This document shows, in pieces, positions 37,696 through 47,874 of a DNA stretch of 64,000 nt. Positions within the stretch are counted from its first letter, which is position 1. The number at the start of each line of letters is the position of its first letter. Made by a program: the position numbers and the translations under genes. Origin of the DNA: an uncultured Selenomonadales bacterium (GTDB lineage Bacteria; Bacillota; Negativicutes; Selenomonadales; Selenomonadaceae). The stretch spans positions 19,190 to 83,189 of the forward strand of contig CAMNFC010000002.1 in assembly GCA_946536925.1 (NCBI GenBank), written 5' to 3'. Below the pieces are notes generated by a model. That model made no database searches. It saw only the letters and a list, made by a program, of their open reading frames with translations, and was not told the origin of the DNA.

Positions 37696-38538
37696 TCAGA
37701 AAAATTTTCGGCGTTGCTCGACGTAAAGAGCTCGCACGCTGATATCCACGGCGTGAACGATCATTCCCGTTGTGAACTCGACGGCGTCGCGGATGTGGCT
37801 TTGCGTCTGGCGAATGAGCGTGGGAATGTGGCTACCGTAGCTCAAGACGACTTCGCAAGAAATTTTCAGGCCGCGGTCTTCGTTGCCCTTGAAGACGTGA
37901 TGAACCGTGACGCTTTTCAAACTTTTGACGAGCGGGCGGATAATTTTTTCGACGATGGCCTGGACAACTTTGTCTTCGATGATCAATTTGCCGTAGTAGC
38001 TGAAGACGGGGCGCACGATTGATTTTTCACCGAGCTTGCGGCGGCGAACGGGCGATTGCTTGAAGAAAGATTGCAGCGGGTTGACCAGGAAGCCCGAAAA
38101 GTGCGGCTTGAGTTCAATCGTCGGGACGGGGATTATGTGCTTGCCTTCTTTTAGGCGGTGGAATTGTGCCGTTTCAATTTCCGTTCGAGAGGCGATGTCT
38201 TCTATGCGCACGATTTGTTGGATGGGCGGCAGTTCGAGCGTCTTGGCGATTTTTTGAACCATGTTCTCGCTCGTGCCGATGACCAAAATTCTGTGCGGCT
38301 GAACTTCCTTTATCGCCTTGGAGACCTGTTCGGCGTGGCCGGGCAAGACAAAAATCGCGCGACGCACCGCCATGATTTTGCTTTTTTCAGTCTTGGCAGA
38401 TTCGCCTGCCACGATGTGCCCGTCCTTGATTAAAATTCCGTCGTCGATAATCGTGTCGGCTCCGTGTTCGCGTGCCACCTGCAGGGCGCGATGACTTTTG
38501 CCCGTGCCGCTCGGTCCGACCAGTGCAATCACGTCCAT
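37696..38538 (-). CDS. P-loop NTPase domain fused to Asp23/Gls24-like domain
   Basis: MDVIALVGPSGTGKSHRALQVA at N-terminus; IIEDKVVQAIVEKIIRPLVKSLKSVTVHHV...YGSHIPTLIRQTQSHIRDAVEFTTGMIVHAVDISVRAL is Asp23-like. Start at ATG 38538. Confidence 0.75.
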   Translation of the reverse strand: MDVIALVGPSGTGKSHRALQVAREHGADTIIDDGILIKDGHIVAGESAKTEKSKIMAVRRAIFVLPGHAEQVSKAIKEVQPHRILVIGTSENMVQKIAKTLELPPIQQIVRIEDIASRTEIETAQFHRLKEGKHIIPVPTIELKPHFSGFLVNPLQSFFKQSPVRRRKLGEKSIVRPVFSYYGKLIIEDKVVQAIVEKIIRPLVKSLKSVTVHHVFKGNEDRGLKISCEVVLSYGSHIPTLIRQTQSHIRDAVEFTTGMIVHAVDISVRALYVEQRRKFF

Positions 38539-38566
38539 AAAAATTTCTCCTTTAAAAATAATTTCG

Positions 38567-39955
38567 TCAGGAATTTTTTTCGAGCCACGACCTCGCAAAC
38601 TCAATTTGAAGCTCAATTTGCCGCGGAGAAGTCCCGCCTTGAGAATTTCTGGCTGCCACGCACGTTTCAGGCTTTATCGCGTCGAAAATGTCGGCTTCAA
38701 ACAGCGGCGAAAACTTTTTGAACTCGTCGAGCGTCAAATCTTTGATGTAAAGCTCTTTTTCAATGCAATAACGAACAATTTTGCCCGAAACCTCGTGCGC
38801 GAGGCGAAAAGGCAAATTTTTTTTGACCAAATAGTCCGCAACGTCCGTCGCGTTGGAAAAATCCTCTTCAACGGCGCGGCGCATGTTTTTTTTGCGAATT
38901 TTCATGCCCGAAACGATTTGCGCGAACACTGACAGCGAAAATTTCACCGTATCGAGCGCGTCGAAGACTCCTTCCTTGTCTTCCTGCAAATCTTTGTTGT
39001 AAGCGAGCGGCAAGGCCTTTATCGTCGTCAAAAGTGCCGTTAAGTGTCCGAAAACTCTTCCAGCCTTCCCGCGAACCAATTCCGGCACGTCGGGATTTTT
39101 TTTCTGCGGCATCATCGATGAGCCTGTGCAATGCGCGTCGTCCAGCTCAACGAACGAAAATTCGCGGCTGCACCAAAAAATTATCTCCTCGCTGAATCTC
39201 GACAGGTGAATCATCAAAATTGACGCCGCAGACAAAAATTCCAGCAAATAATCGCGGTCACTCACGGCGTCGAGGCTGTTTTGATAAATTTCGCCGAATT
39301 TTAACTCGCGGGCGACAAAATTTCTATCAATCGGCAAAGTTGTGCCTGCCAACGCGCCCGCACCCAACGGCATGATGTCCGCGCGGGAATAAACGCCCTC
39401 GAATCGTTCAAAATCCCGTTTCAGCATGAAAAAATACGCCAGCAGGTGATGAGCAAACAAAATCGGTTGCGCGCGCTGCAAATGTGTGTAGCCGGGAAAA
39501 ATTACGTCGGAATTTTTTTCTGCCGCGTCCACGAGAGCCTTTTGAAGCTCCAAAATCAGTTTTTGAATCTCGCGAACCTGTTTTCTCATGTAAAGATGAG
39601 TGTCGAGCGCAACTTGGTCGTTTCGAGAGCGTGCCGTGTGCAATTTCCCGCCGACCGCGCCGATTTCTTCCGTCAACGCCGCCTCAACGTTCATGTGGAT
39701 ATCTTCGAGCGCGATTTTAAATTCAAAGTCGCCCGAATCGATTTTTTTAAGGATTTTTTCCAAGCCCGCGCAGATTTTTTGCGAATCGTCCTCGGAAATG
39801 ATTTTTTGAGCCGCCAACATCTTTGCGTGCGCGATTGAGCCTTCGATATCCTCGCGATACATGCGTTTATCAAAATTTATCGACGCCTGAAACTCATTTA
39901 TCATCTCGTCGGTCGATTTCTCAAATCTTCCGCCCCAAAGTTGTTTGTTGCTCAT
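38567..39955 (-). CDS. argH: Argininosuccinate lyase
   Basis: [41 protein letters not shown]. Confidence 0.95.
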   Translation of the reverse strand: MSNKQLWGGRFEKSTDEMINEFQASINFDKRMYREDIEGSIAHAKMLAAQKIISEDDSQKICAGLEKILKKIDSGDFEFKIALEDIHMNVEAALTEEIGAVGGKLHTARSRNDQVALDTHLYMRKQVREIQKLILELQKALVDAAEKNSDVIFPGYTHLQRAQPILFAHHLLAYFFMLKRDFERFEGVYSRADIMPLGAGALAGTTLPIDRNFVARELKFGEIYQNSLDAVSDRDYLLEFLSAASILMIHLSRFSEEIIFWCSREFSFVELDDAHCTGSSMMPQKKNPDVPELVRGKAGRVFGHLTALLTTIKALPLAYNKDLQEDKEGVFDALDTVKFSLSVFAQIVSGMKIRKKNMRRAVEEDFSNATDVADYLVKKNLPFRLAHEVSGKIVRYCIEKELYIKDLTLDEFKKFSPLFEADIFDAIKPETCVAARNSQGGTSPRQIELQIEFARSWLEKNS

Positions 39956-41154
39956 TTTTTGTTCACCAAGGCGCGAACTTTCAGCGGCAGACCGAAAAGA
40001 TTGATAAATCCGGTCGCGTCGGCCTGATTGTAAACGTCATCGTGCTCGAAAGTCACAAATTCTTGGCTGTAGAGCGAATACGGCGATTTTGAGCCCGCAG
40101 AAATGATATTTCCCTTGTAAAGTTTCAATTTGACCGTGCCCGTGACAGTTTTTTGAGTTTCGTCGACAAAAGCCGCCAAAGCTTCGCGCAAAGGAGCAAA
40201 CCACATGCCGTCGTAGACCAATTCGCCATATTTAACCGCAACGTGCTGTTTGAAATGGAAAGTCGCGCGATCGAGGCAAAGATATTCCAATTCGCGGTGA
40301 GCGTAGTAAAGAATCGATCCTGCGGGATTTTCGTAAACTCCGCGGCTTTTCATGCCGACCAAACGATTTTCGCAGATATCGACGATGCCGACGCCGTTTC
40401 TCGCGCCAATTTCGTTCAATTTCGTCACGAGAGCCACCGAATCGAGTTTTTCGCCGTTAATTGCAATCGGAATGCCCTTTTCAAAGTCGATAGTGACTTC
40501 TTCGGGCTTATCGGGGGCGTTTTCGGGCGCAACACTTATCAAAAACATTTTATTTTGCGGCGCATTCCACGGATCTTCCAAATCGGAGCCTTCGTGCGAC
40601 AAATGCCAAATATTTCTGTCCATGCTGTAGGTTTTGTTCGCGGCGGCAATCGGAATGTCGTGTTTTTTCGCGTATTCAATCTCGGATTCGCGGCTGTCGA
40701 GTTCCCATTCGCGCCAAGGAGCGATAATTTTCAATTCGGGAGCCAAAGCCTTGACCGTGAGCTCAAAACGGACTTGATCATTGCCTTTTCCCGTCGCACC
40801 GTGAGCCACAGCGTCGCAACCTTCCGCCAAAGCCACTTCAACCAATTTTTTTGCGATAATCGGGCGAGCAAACGACGTTCCGAGCAAATATTTCTCCTCG
40901 TAAGTCGCTGAGGCCTTGAGCGTGGGGAAAATGTAGTTTTCGATGAAATCTTTCGTGAGATCGGCGATAAAAACCTTCGACGCGCCCGATTTCAAAGCTT
41001 TATCGTGCACAACGTTGAGTTCGTCGCCCTGACCGACGTCCGCGCACACCGCAATGACTTCGCAGCCGTAATTTTCTTTGAGCCACGGGATAATAACCGA
41101 GGTATCGAGGCCGCCGCTGTATGCGAGCGCAACTTTTTTAACAGAATTCTTCAT
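39952..41154 (-). CDS. argG: Argininosuccinate synthase
   Basis: [36 protein letters not shown]; overlaps argH by ATGA. Confidence 0.96.
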   Translation of the reverse strand: MKNSVKKVALAYSGGLDTSVIIPWLKENYGCEVIAVCADVGQGDELNVVHDKALKSGASKVFIADLTKDFIENYIFPTLKASATYEEKYLLGTSFARPIIAKKLVEVALAEGCDAVAHGATGKGNDQVRFELTVKALAPELKIIAPWREWELDSRESEIEYAKKHDIPIAAANKTYSMDRNIWHLSHEGSDLEDPWNAPQNKMFLISVAPENAPDKPEEVTIDFEKGIPIAINGEKLDSVALVTKLNEIGARNGVGIVDICENRLVGMKSRGVYENPAGSILYYAHRELEYLCLDRATFHFKQHVAVKYGELVYDGMWFAPLREALAAFVDETQKTVTGTVKLKLYKGNIISAGSKSPYSLYSQEFVTFEHDDVYNQADATGFINLFGLPLKVRALVNKK

Positions 41155-41193
41155 TTTGATATCTCCTTCGAGAAAATTTTGTGTAACGCATGC

Positions 41194-41222
41194 ATTTTAC
41201 CTTCGCAACCGAATATTGTCAA
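41194..41222 (-). promoter_or_regulatory. Sigma70-like promoter of argGH
   Basis: Minus strand TTGACA - 17 nt - TAAAAT, ~40 nt upstream of argG. Confidence 0.7.
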
Positions 41223-41293
41223 AAAATCCTGTAACAAATCCTTCTAATCAACATATAAGGAACAGAAAATAAATTTTAAAGGAGAAAACAGAA

Positions 41294-41614
41294 ATTAAGA
41301 ACGAAATTTTGAATTTTGAGCCATTGGACGGCGTTTCGGGCGGAAATATTAACGACAGATCGCTTTTGGCACTTTTTTTTAAATGTTATTACGATGTCAA
41401 CGGCGGAGTGCACGGTTCCGTTATAGATTACTCCAAAACTGATTTTTTAAAAGTAATGCAGACTTTGTGCGATAAAGCCGGAATCGAATACAAACCGGAC
41501 GAAAAAGTCCTCGATCAATACAAAATCAACGGTCAGTGGCGCGACGGCACCTGGATGATTAAAAATCAGCAAGAAACAATCGATTTCTTTGACAAAAAGC
41601 TCGGAATCAAATAA
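41294..41614 (+). CDS. Hypothetical protein (~106 aa), possible ATT start
   Basis: Open frame IKNEILNFEPLDGVSGG...; AAAGGAG lies ~9 nt before ATT 41294. ORF track starts at TTG 41309. Confidence 0.55.
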   Translation: MKNEILNFEPLDGVSGGNINDRSLLALFFKCYYDVNGGVHGSVIDYSKTDFLKVMQTLCDKAGIEYKPDEKVLDQYKINGQWRDGTWMIKNQQETIDFFDKKLGIK

Positions 41615-41627
41615 ATCAGCGAAAAAA

Positions 41628-41657
41628 AACCCTTCGGCGCGTGTCGGAGGGTTTTTT
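41628..41657 (+). terminator. Rho-independent terminator
   Basis: ACCCTTCGGC-gcgt-GTCGGAGGGT followed by T6. Confidence 0.8.
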
Positions 41658-41709
41658 CATTGACGGAGATAAATTTTTTTGCTAAAGTTGCGTCGGAGGC
41701 GATAAAAAC

Positions 41710-42798
41710 ATGAAAAAAAAGATTTTAGCGGCACTCACGGCGGGATTTATCGCGTTTGGCACGTTCGGAGCGGTTGACGCCATGCCGCGCGACCAAATCG
41801 CAAAGATTCAAGTCAAAAAGGCCGCAGATTTCAAGTATTGGACGAAAAATTCCGTCGCGAATCGAAAATTAGTCGCTTACGTCGAGGACGTGACGAACAA
41901 AAAGAGCAAAAACTTCATTCCGGTTGAAGATCGGCTGGCGGTTTTCGATATGGACGGAACTTTTATCGGCGAAACCATGCCCTGCTACTTCGAATGGATG
42001 CTTTATCTGGATCGCGCGCTTCACGACCCGAATTTCACGCCGAATAAAGAAGATTTGGCCTATGCAAAGATGGTTGACGCCGAAATCCGCGCGGGACACT
42101 TCATGACGGGCAAATTTCCCAAAGGAATCGATTTGGGCGAGGCAAAATCGCAACAATCGGTTTTTTCGGGCATGACACCCAAAGATTACGAGGCTTACGT
42201 CAAAAAATTCATGGAAAAGCCGGTTGAAGGCCTCACGAACTTAAAATGGGGCGAAGTTTTTTATTTGCCGATGGTTGAAGTGATAAAATACCTTCAGGCG
42301 AACGATTTTAAAGTTTACATCGTCACGGGCAGCGATCGGCCGGCAATGCGCGTTATGGCCTCGGAAATTTTGAAAATTCCCTACGACAACGTGATTGGAA
42401 CGAATCCTGAGATAAAAGCGGCTCATCAGGGCGAAATTTCCGCCGACGACTACGCTTACAAGCACGATGATTATCTGATTCGCGGTCAACTCACTCAAAA
42501 GAACTTGAAAATGAACAAAGTCGTTGCGATTGAGCACGAAATCGGCAAACAACCCGTTTTGGCCTTCGGAAACAGCGGCGGCGACACTTCAATGCTGAAT
42601 TACGCGATAACGGGCAACAAATACAAGAGTTTGGCGTTTTTTGTCATCTGCGACGACACGGAGCGCGAATTTGGCAACGTCGACAAGGCAAACAAGAGCA
42701 TAAAGCTGGCCGATCAAAACGGTTGGATAAAAATTTCGATGAAAAACGACTTCAAGACGATTTACGGCGACAAAGTTAAGCGCGAAATGAATTCTTGA
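41710..42798 (+). CDS. Exported HAD-family phosphatase-like protein
   Basis: Signal peptide MKKKILAALTAGFIAFGTFGAVDA; LAVFDMDGTFIGET, VYIVTGSDRPAMR, AFGNSGGDTSML. Confidence 0.85.
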   Translation: MKKKILAALTAGFIAFGTFGAVDAMPRDQIAKIQVKKAADFKYWTKNSVANRKLVAYVEDVTNKKSKNFIPVEDRLAVFDMDGTFIGETMPCYFEWMLYLDRALHDPNFTPNKEDLAYAKMVDAEIRAGHFMTGKFPKGIDLGEAKSQQSVFSGMTPKDYEAYVKKFMEKPVEGLTNLKWGEVFYLPMVEVIKYLQANDFKVYIVTGSDRPAMRVMASEILKIPYDNVIGTNPEIKAAHQGEISADDYAYKHDDYLIRGQLTQKNLKMNKVVAIEHEIGKQPVLAFGNSGGDTSMLNYAITGNKYKSLAFFVICDDTEREFGNVDKANKSIKLADQNGWIKISMKNDFKTIYGDKVKREMNS

Positions 42799-42870
42799 AC
42801 GTCGGCAGGAAATTTTGCGTCGGCAATAGAATAAATCCCGCGAAAAAATTTTACGGAGGGATTTTGCGGA

Positions 42871-44958
42871 ATGAAAGATTACAAAAGCGAAAATATCCGA
42901 AACGTAGCGTTCTGCGGTCACGGCCGCTCGGGCAAGACCACGTTGCTCGAAGCGGCTCTCTTCGACAGCGGCGCGACCACTCGTCTTGGCAACGTCGACT
43001 TGGGCACGGGCGTCCTCGACTTCGAACCCGAAGAGACCAAGCGCAAGATGTCAATCAGTGCGTCGCTGGCGGCTCTTGAGTGGAAAAATTTTAAAGTCAA
43101 CGCGCTGGACGTGCCGGGCTTCCCCGATTTTGTCGCGGAAATGCACGGAGCGTTGGCTGCGGCCGATTCTGTCGTTATCGTCGTGAGTGCGAGTGCGGGC
43201 GTCGAAGTCGAGACGGAAAAAGCTTGGGCTCTGGCGGAAAGTTTGAATCTCCCGCGCGCATTTTTCATCAGCAAACTTGATCGCGAGCACGCGGACTTTG
43301 AAAAAGTTTTGGCCGAACTCAGAAGCAAATTCGGAAACGGCGTCGTGCCCGTGCAAGTTCCCGTCGGCAAAGAAGACAGCTTCAAGGGCGTCGTCGATCT
43401 GATTAAAGTTTTTTCCAAAGTCAACAACGACGACGAACAAATTGACGCGGCTCCCGTCGCCGATGAAGTGGAAGACATGCGCCTGGAAATGCTCGACACG
43501 GTCGCGGAATTCAATGACGACTTGATGGAAAAATATCTTGAAGGCGACGTCGAGGACTTGGACGAAAAAGAAATTTCCGAGGCGTTGGCTCTGGGCTTCA
43601 GCGAGGCAAAAGTTTTCCCGGTGTTCGTCGGCTCTGCGCTGAAAAATATCGGCGTGAAAAAATTCCTCAACAGCCTGGTCGAATTTTTCCCCGCGCCCTC
43701 GTCAAAAGTTTACAGCGGAATCGACACCAAAACCGACGAGCTCGTCGAACGCAAAATTTCCGAGCCTTTCAGCGGACAAATTTTTAAAACAATGGTCGAC
43801 CCGTTCGTCGGCAGAATGAGTTACGTGCGCGTCATCAGCGGCGACATGAAGGGCGACGCAACTTATCAACTCGTCGGCGCGGAAAACGAAGGCCGTGAAC
43901 GTTTAAGCGGACTTTTCACCATGCAGGGCAAAAAACAAATTCCCGTTGACGTGGCGCACGCGGGCGATATTGTCGTCACTTCCAAACTCGCAAACGCAAA
44001 AACCGGTGACACTCTTTGCGACGCGGCCGCCCCGATCAAATACGAGCGCATTCAATATCCCGAACCGATGTTGGCGATGGCCGTCACGTCCGAAAAGAAA
44101 GGCGAGGAAGATAAAGTTTTCGGCGCGATCACTCGCCAGCAAGACGAAGACCCGACGATTTGGCTGGAAAAGAAAGCCGAGACCAAACAGACAATCCTGC
44201 GCGGCATCGGCGAAGTTCACCTGGATATTTTGAGCGACAAAATTCAGCGCAAATTCGGCGTGAAAATGGTTTTGGGCGAACCGCGCGTGGCTTACCGCGA
44301 GACAATCCGCAAGCAAGTTGAAGTCCAAGGCAAACACAAAAAACAATCCGGTGGCCACGGACAATACGGCGACGTTTGGCTCCGAATCGGCCCGAACAAA
44401 GAAGCCAATACCGAAGTCAACAACGGCAACGTTTGGTCGGAAAGCATCTTCGGCGGCTCCGTCCCGCGTCAATATTTCCCCGCCGTGGAGAAGGGCACGC
44501 AAGAAACTTTGGCGGAAGGTGTCATCGCGGGCTACCCCGTCGTCAACGTCAGCGTAAATCTTTTTGACGGCTCCTATCACGCGGTCGACAGCTCCGAGGC
44601 CGCTTTCAAAATGGCAACGTCCATTGCAATCAAAAAAGGAATTCTTTCCGCCGATCCGATTTTGCTTGAGCCCATCGACGAGATAACCGTCCTCACGCCC
44701 GAAAATTACATGGGCGACATCATCGGCAACCTTAACTCAAGACGCGGCAAAATCCTCGGCATGGATCCCAAAGGCAAAGGCATGACCGAAGTCAAAGCGT
44801 ACGTTCCCGCCAGCGAACTTTACAAATACGCCACGGATCTTCGCTCTCAAACGCAAGGCCGCGCGTCCTACTCGGTGAAGTTCGCACGTTACGAACCGAT
44901 GCCCGACAAGCTCGCCGAAAAAATTATCGAGGAGCACAAAGCCGCTCAAGAAAAATAA
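42871..44958 (+). CDS. EF-G-like translational GTPase (EF-G2/FusA2-type paralog)
   Basis: G1 GHGRSGKTTL, G3 DVPGFPDF, G4 SKLDRE; EF-G C-terminal GGHGQYGDVWLRIGP and MGDIIGNLNSRRGKILGM. Confidence 0.88.
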   Translation: MKDYKSENIRNVAFCGHGRSGKTTLLEAALFDSGATTRLGNVDLGTGVLDFEPEETKRKMSISASLAALEWKNFKVNALDVPGFPDFVAEMHGALAAADSVVIVVSASAGVEVETEKAWALAESLNLPRAFFISKLDREHADFEKVLAELRSKFGNGVVPVQVPVGKEDSFKGVVDLIKVFSKVNNDDEQIDAAPVADEVEDMRLEMLDTVAEFNDDLMEKYLEGDVEDLDEKEISEALALGFSEAKVFPVFVGSALKNIGVKKFLNSLVEFFPAPSSKVYSGIDTKTDELVERKISEPFSGQIFKTMVDPFVGRMSYVRVISGDMKGDATYQLVGAENEGRERLSGLFTMQGKKQIPVDVAHAGDIVVTSKLANAKTGDTLCDAAAPIKYERIQYPEPMLAMAVTSEKKGEEDKVFGAITRQQDEDPTIWLEKKAETKQTILRGIGEVHLDILSDKIQRKFGVKMVLGEPRVAYRETIRKQVEVQGKHKKQSGGHGQYGDVWLRIGPNKEANTEVNNGNVWSESIFGGSVPRQYFPAVEKGTQETLAEGVIAGYPVVNVSVNLFDGSYHAVDSSEAAFKMATSIAIKKGILSADPILLEPIDEITVLTPENYMGDIIGNLNSRRGKILGMDPKGKGMTEVKAYVPASELYKYATDLRSQTQGRASYSVKFARYEPMPDKLAEKIIEEHKAAQEK

Positions 44959-44974
44959 TTTCGCAAACGACATA

Positions 44975-45012
44975 AAAAAATTTCCCCCACATTTTTTGCG
45001 GGGGATTTTTTT
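44975..45012. terminator. Rho-independent terminator between convergent genes
   Basis: CCCCCaca...GCGGGGG followed by T7. Confidence 0.7.
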
Positions 45013-45040
45013 CGGAAAAATTTTTTAAAGCCGTCAGCCG

Positions 45041-46264
45041 TCAAAATTTTTTGAGACGCTCGCAAGCCTCAATCGTGTTCTCTCTGCTGTTGAAGGACGT
45101 GAGCCGCAGATAACCTTCGCCGCAAGGCCCGAAACCTGCGCCGGGCGTGCCGATGATATGATGTTTTTTGAGCAGCACGTCGAAGAAATCCCAGCTCGAA
45201 GGCACGGGCGTTTTGAGCCAAATGTAAGGCGCGTTCACTCCGCCGTAAGTCGTCAAGCCCGCGGCCGACAAACTCTCGCGAATAATTTTTGCGTTCTCAA
45301 GATAATAACCGATGAGCTCTTTGACTTGAGCTTGGCCTTCGTCGGAATAAATTGCTTCCGCGCCGCGCTGAGTGATGTAGCTCGTGCCGTTGAATTTTGT
45401 CGTGTGGCGTCGTGCCCAAAGATTTTTCAGCGGAACTCTCTCGCCCGCGGAAGTCGTGCCGGTCAAACCGTCGGGGATGACGATGTAGCCGCAGCGTGTG
45501 CCCGTGAAGCCGGCGGTTTTGCTGAAGGAGCGGAATTCAATCGCCACGTCGCGCGCGCCGTCAATCTCGTAAATCGAGCGCGGGACGTCAGGCTCTGTGA
45601 TGTAAGCGGCGTAGGCTGCGTCGAACAAAATCACGGCGTCGTTTTCTTTTGCATAGGCCACCCAATCTTCCAGCGATTTTTTGTCGAGCGTGGTGCCCGT
45701 CGGGTTGTTCGGCGAGCAAAGATAAACCAGGTCGACTTTTTCTGCGGGCGGCTTCGGCGAAAAATTATTTTCCGCGGTGCACGGCAGATAGACCACGCCC
45801 TCGAAATGCCCGTCGGGTTTCAAGTTGCCCGTGCGGCCGGCCATAACGTTCGAGTCGTTGTAAACGGGATAGACCGGGTCGCCGATTGCGATTTTGCAGT
45901 CGAGAGAAAAAATTTCCTGGATATTTCCGCAGTCGCACTTGGATCCGTCGCTGATAAAAATTTCGTCCGCGCTCACATTCAGCCCGCGACGTTTATAATT
46001 GAAGTCGGCGATTTTTTCGCGCAGGAAACTGTAGCCTTGTTCGGGGCCGTAGCCGCGGAAAGTTTCGACGTGCCCCATCTCGTCGGCAGCTTTTTTCATG
46101 GCGTCGATACAAACTTGCGGAAGCGGGCGGGTCACGTCGCCGATGCCGAGCCGAATAATTTTTGCGTCGGGGTTTTCTTTTTGGAAGGCCGCGGCGCGTT
46201 TGCCGACCTCCGAGAAAAGATATGCGCCCGGCAGCTTCAAATAATTTTCGTTGACTTTGGCCAT
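45041..46264 (-). CDS. dapL: LL-diaminopimelate aminotransferase
   Basis: [64 protein letters not shown]. Confidence 0.93.
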   Translation of the reverse strand: MAKVNENYLKLPGAYLFSEVGKRAAAFQKENPDAKIIRLGIGDVTRPLPQVCIDAMKKAADEMGHVETFRGYGPEQGYSFLREKIADFNYKRRGLNVSADEIFISDGSKCDCGNIQEIFSLDCKIAIGDPVYPVYNDSNVMAGRTGNLKPDGHFEGVVYLPCTAENNFSPKPPAEKVDLVYLCSPNNPTGTTLDKKSLEDWVAYAKENDAVILFDAAYAAYITEPDVPRSIYEIDGARDVAIEFRSFSKTAGFTGTRCGYIVIPDGLTGTTSAGERVPLKNLWARRHTTKFNGTSYITQRGAEAIYSDEGQAQVKELIGYYLENAKIIRESLSAAGLTTYGGVNAPYIWLKTPVPSSWDFFDVLLKKHHIIGTPGAGFGPCGEGYLRLTSFNSRENTIEACERLKKF

Positions 46265-46354
46265 AAAAAATCCTCCTTAAACGTTTAAATCGCCGCACGG
46301 TACTCCGCACGACGATTCGACAACCGCTCATTGAAGAGCGAAAATTTTTCATTA

Positions 46355-46443
46355 TGGCGGAGCAGAGAGGACTCGAACCTCCGCGCCCTTTCGAGCCTAA
46401 CGATTTAGCAAACCGTCCCCTTCACCGACTTGGGTACTGCTCC
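46355..46443 (-). tRNA. tRNA-Ser (anticodon GCU), CCA encoded
   Basis: Minus strand GGAGCAGTACCCAAGTCGGTGAAGGGGACGGTTTGCTAAATCGTTAGGCTCGAAAGGGCGCGGAGGTTCGAGTCCTCTCTGCTCCGCCA; 7-bp acceptor, long variable arm, TTCGAGTCC T-loop. Confidence 0.93.
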
Positions 46444-46525
46444 TTACTTCAAAAACTTTGCAAAGGTTAGCACAACTTTTTGAGCTTGTCAATATTTTTC
46501 GCGGCGGTATATTGAATACAGTTTT

Positions 46526-47047
46526 TCACACCGCCTCGAAGCCCAGCTGCAAGGCAGTCATGTTTTGTTCGACGGTGTGGGGCGGGACTCTTGACGCCAC
46601 GGATTTTTTTATCGTCTCGAAGTCGACGAGCTTTGTGACCTTGACGAGGACGCCCAGCGCGACGATGTTTGCAAAAAGTGCGCGACCCAATTTTTCCACG
46701 GCCAGCTTGGTTATCGGCACGCGAATGATATTTTTAAAATCGGGAGACTTCGGAACGAGATCATCGTCCAAAATCAAAACGCCGTCGTCCTTCAGGTCGT
46801 GAAAATATTTGTCGGCGGCTTTCTGCGTCATGGCCAGGACAAAATCGGGCGTCTTGACGTGCGGGTGAAAAATTTTTTCGTCGTCGATGATGACTTCGGA
46901 CTTGCTCGCGCCGCCTCTGGCTTCGGGGCCGTAGCTTTGAGATTGAACAGCGTTTTTGCCTTCGGAAACGGCCGCTTCCGCCAAAATGATCGCCGCAGTG
47001 ATGACGCCTTGGCCGCCGCTGCCCGAAAGTCTGAGTTGTTTTCTCAT
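46526..47047 (-). CDS. korC: 2-oxoacid:ferredoxin oxidoreductase gamma subunit
   Basis: RLSGSGGQGVITAAIILAEAA, QSQSYGPEARGGASKSEVII. Confidence 0.9.
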   Translation of the reverse strand: MRKQLRLSGSGGQGVITAAIILAEAAVSEGKNAVQSQSYGPEARGGASKSEVIIDDEKIFHPHVKTPDFVLAMTQKAADKYFHDLKDDGVLILDDDLVPKSPDFKNIIRVPITKLAVEKLGRALFANIVALGVLVKVTKLVDFETIKKSVASRVPPHTVEQNMTALQLGFEAV

Positions 47048-47874
47048 TGCTTGACACCTCCCGCAATTTCTCTGACGTGTTGATAAGCCGCGTCGTACGA
47101 TTCGGTTTGAGCCTGATAGAAAAGGCCGATTGGGAATTTGTCGCCAGTTTTTTTCTCGTCGGGCAATTTATCCCAAGAATTTTTCATGACGGCGTTGTCG
47201 CGCATCCAGGCCATCATCTTTGCGGGGTCGCCCATTTTATTTCTTCTGCCGTAAGCCGTGGGACATTGCACGAGAGCTTCGATGAACGAGAAGCCGCGAT
47301 TGTTCAGGCCGTCCTCAATCGTCTTGACGAGATGTTGAACGTGGAAGGCCGTGGAGCGTGCGACGTAAGTTGCGCCGGCCGCCTCAGCCAGCTTGCATGC
47401 GTCAAAAGGCCTGTCGACGGAGCCGTAGGGAGCAGTCGTTGCTTTCTTTCCAAGCGGCGTCATCGGGGACGCTTGCCCGCCCGTCATGCCGTAGATATTG
47501 TTGTTGAAAAGAATAACCGTCAAGTCGACGTTACGGCGGCACCCGTGAATGAAATGATTTCCGCCAATTGCCGTGCAGTCGCCGTCGCCCGTGATGACGA
47601 TAACGTTTAGTTCGGGTCGAGCAAGTTTGACGCCCGTGGCAAAAGGAATTGCTCGGCCGTGAGCTGTGTGCAACGTGTCGAAGTCCATGTAACCGCTTGC
47701 GCGAGAAGAGCAGCCGATGCCGCTGACGATGACCGTGTTGTCCTGCGTGAAGTTCGGATTTTTTTCAATCGCCTGGACGATCGCCTTCATGACGATTCCG
47801 TTGCCGCAACCGGGGCACCACAAATGCGGCAGGCGATTTTTTCTGAAAAATTTTTCGTAGCTGCGCTCAATCAT
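47044..47874 (-). CDS. korB: 2-oxoacid:ferredoxin oxidoreductase beta subunit (TPP-binding)
   Basis: HLWCPGCGNGIVMKAI, GIGCSSR, TGDGDCTAIGGNHFIHGCRRN, NNNIYGMTGGQ. Confidence 0.92.
   Translation of the reverse strand: MIERSYEKFFRKNRLPHLWCPGCGNGIVMKAIVQAIEKNPNFTQDNTVIVSGIGCSSRASGYMDFDTLHTAHGRAIPFATGVKLARPELNVIVITGDGDCTAIGGNHFIHGCRRNVDLTVILFNNNIYGMTGGQASPMTPLGKKATTAPYGSVDRPFDACKLAEAAGATYVARSTAFHVQHLVKTIEDGLNNRGFSFIEALVQCPTAYGRRNKMGDPAKMMAWMRDNAVMKNSWDKLPDEKKTGDKFPIGLFYQAQTESYDAAYQHVREIAGGVKQ

Noticed and set aside
45158-46288. 376-aa plus-strand ORF opposite dapL
   Set aside because: Sense dapL is unambiguous; the antisense translation has no recognisable domain.
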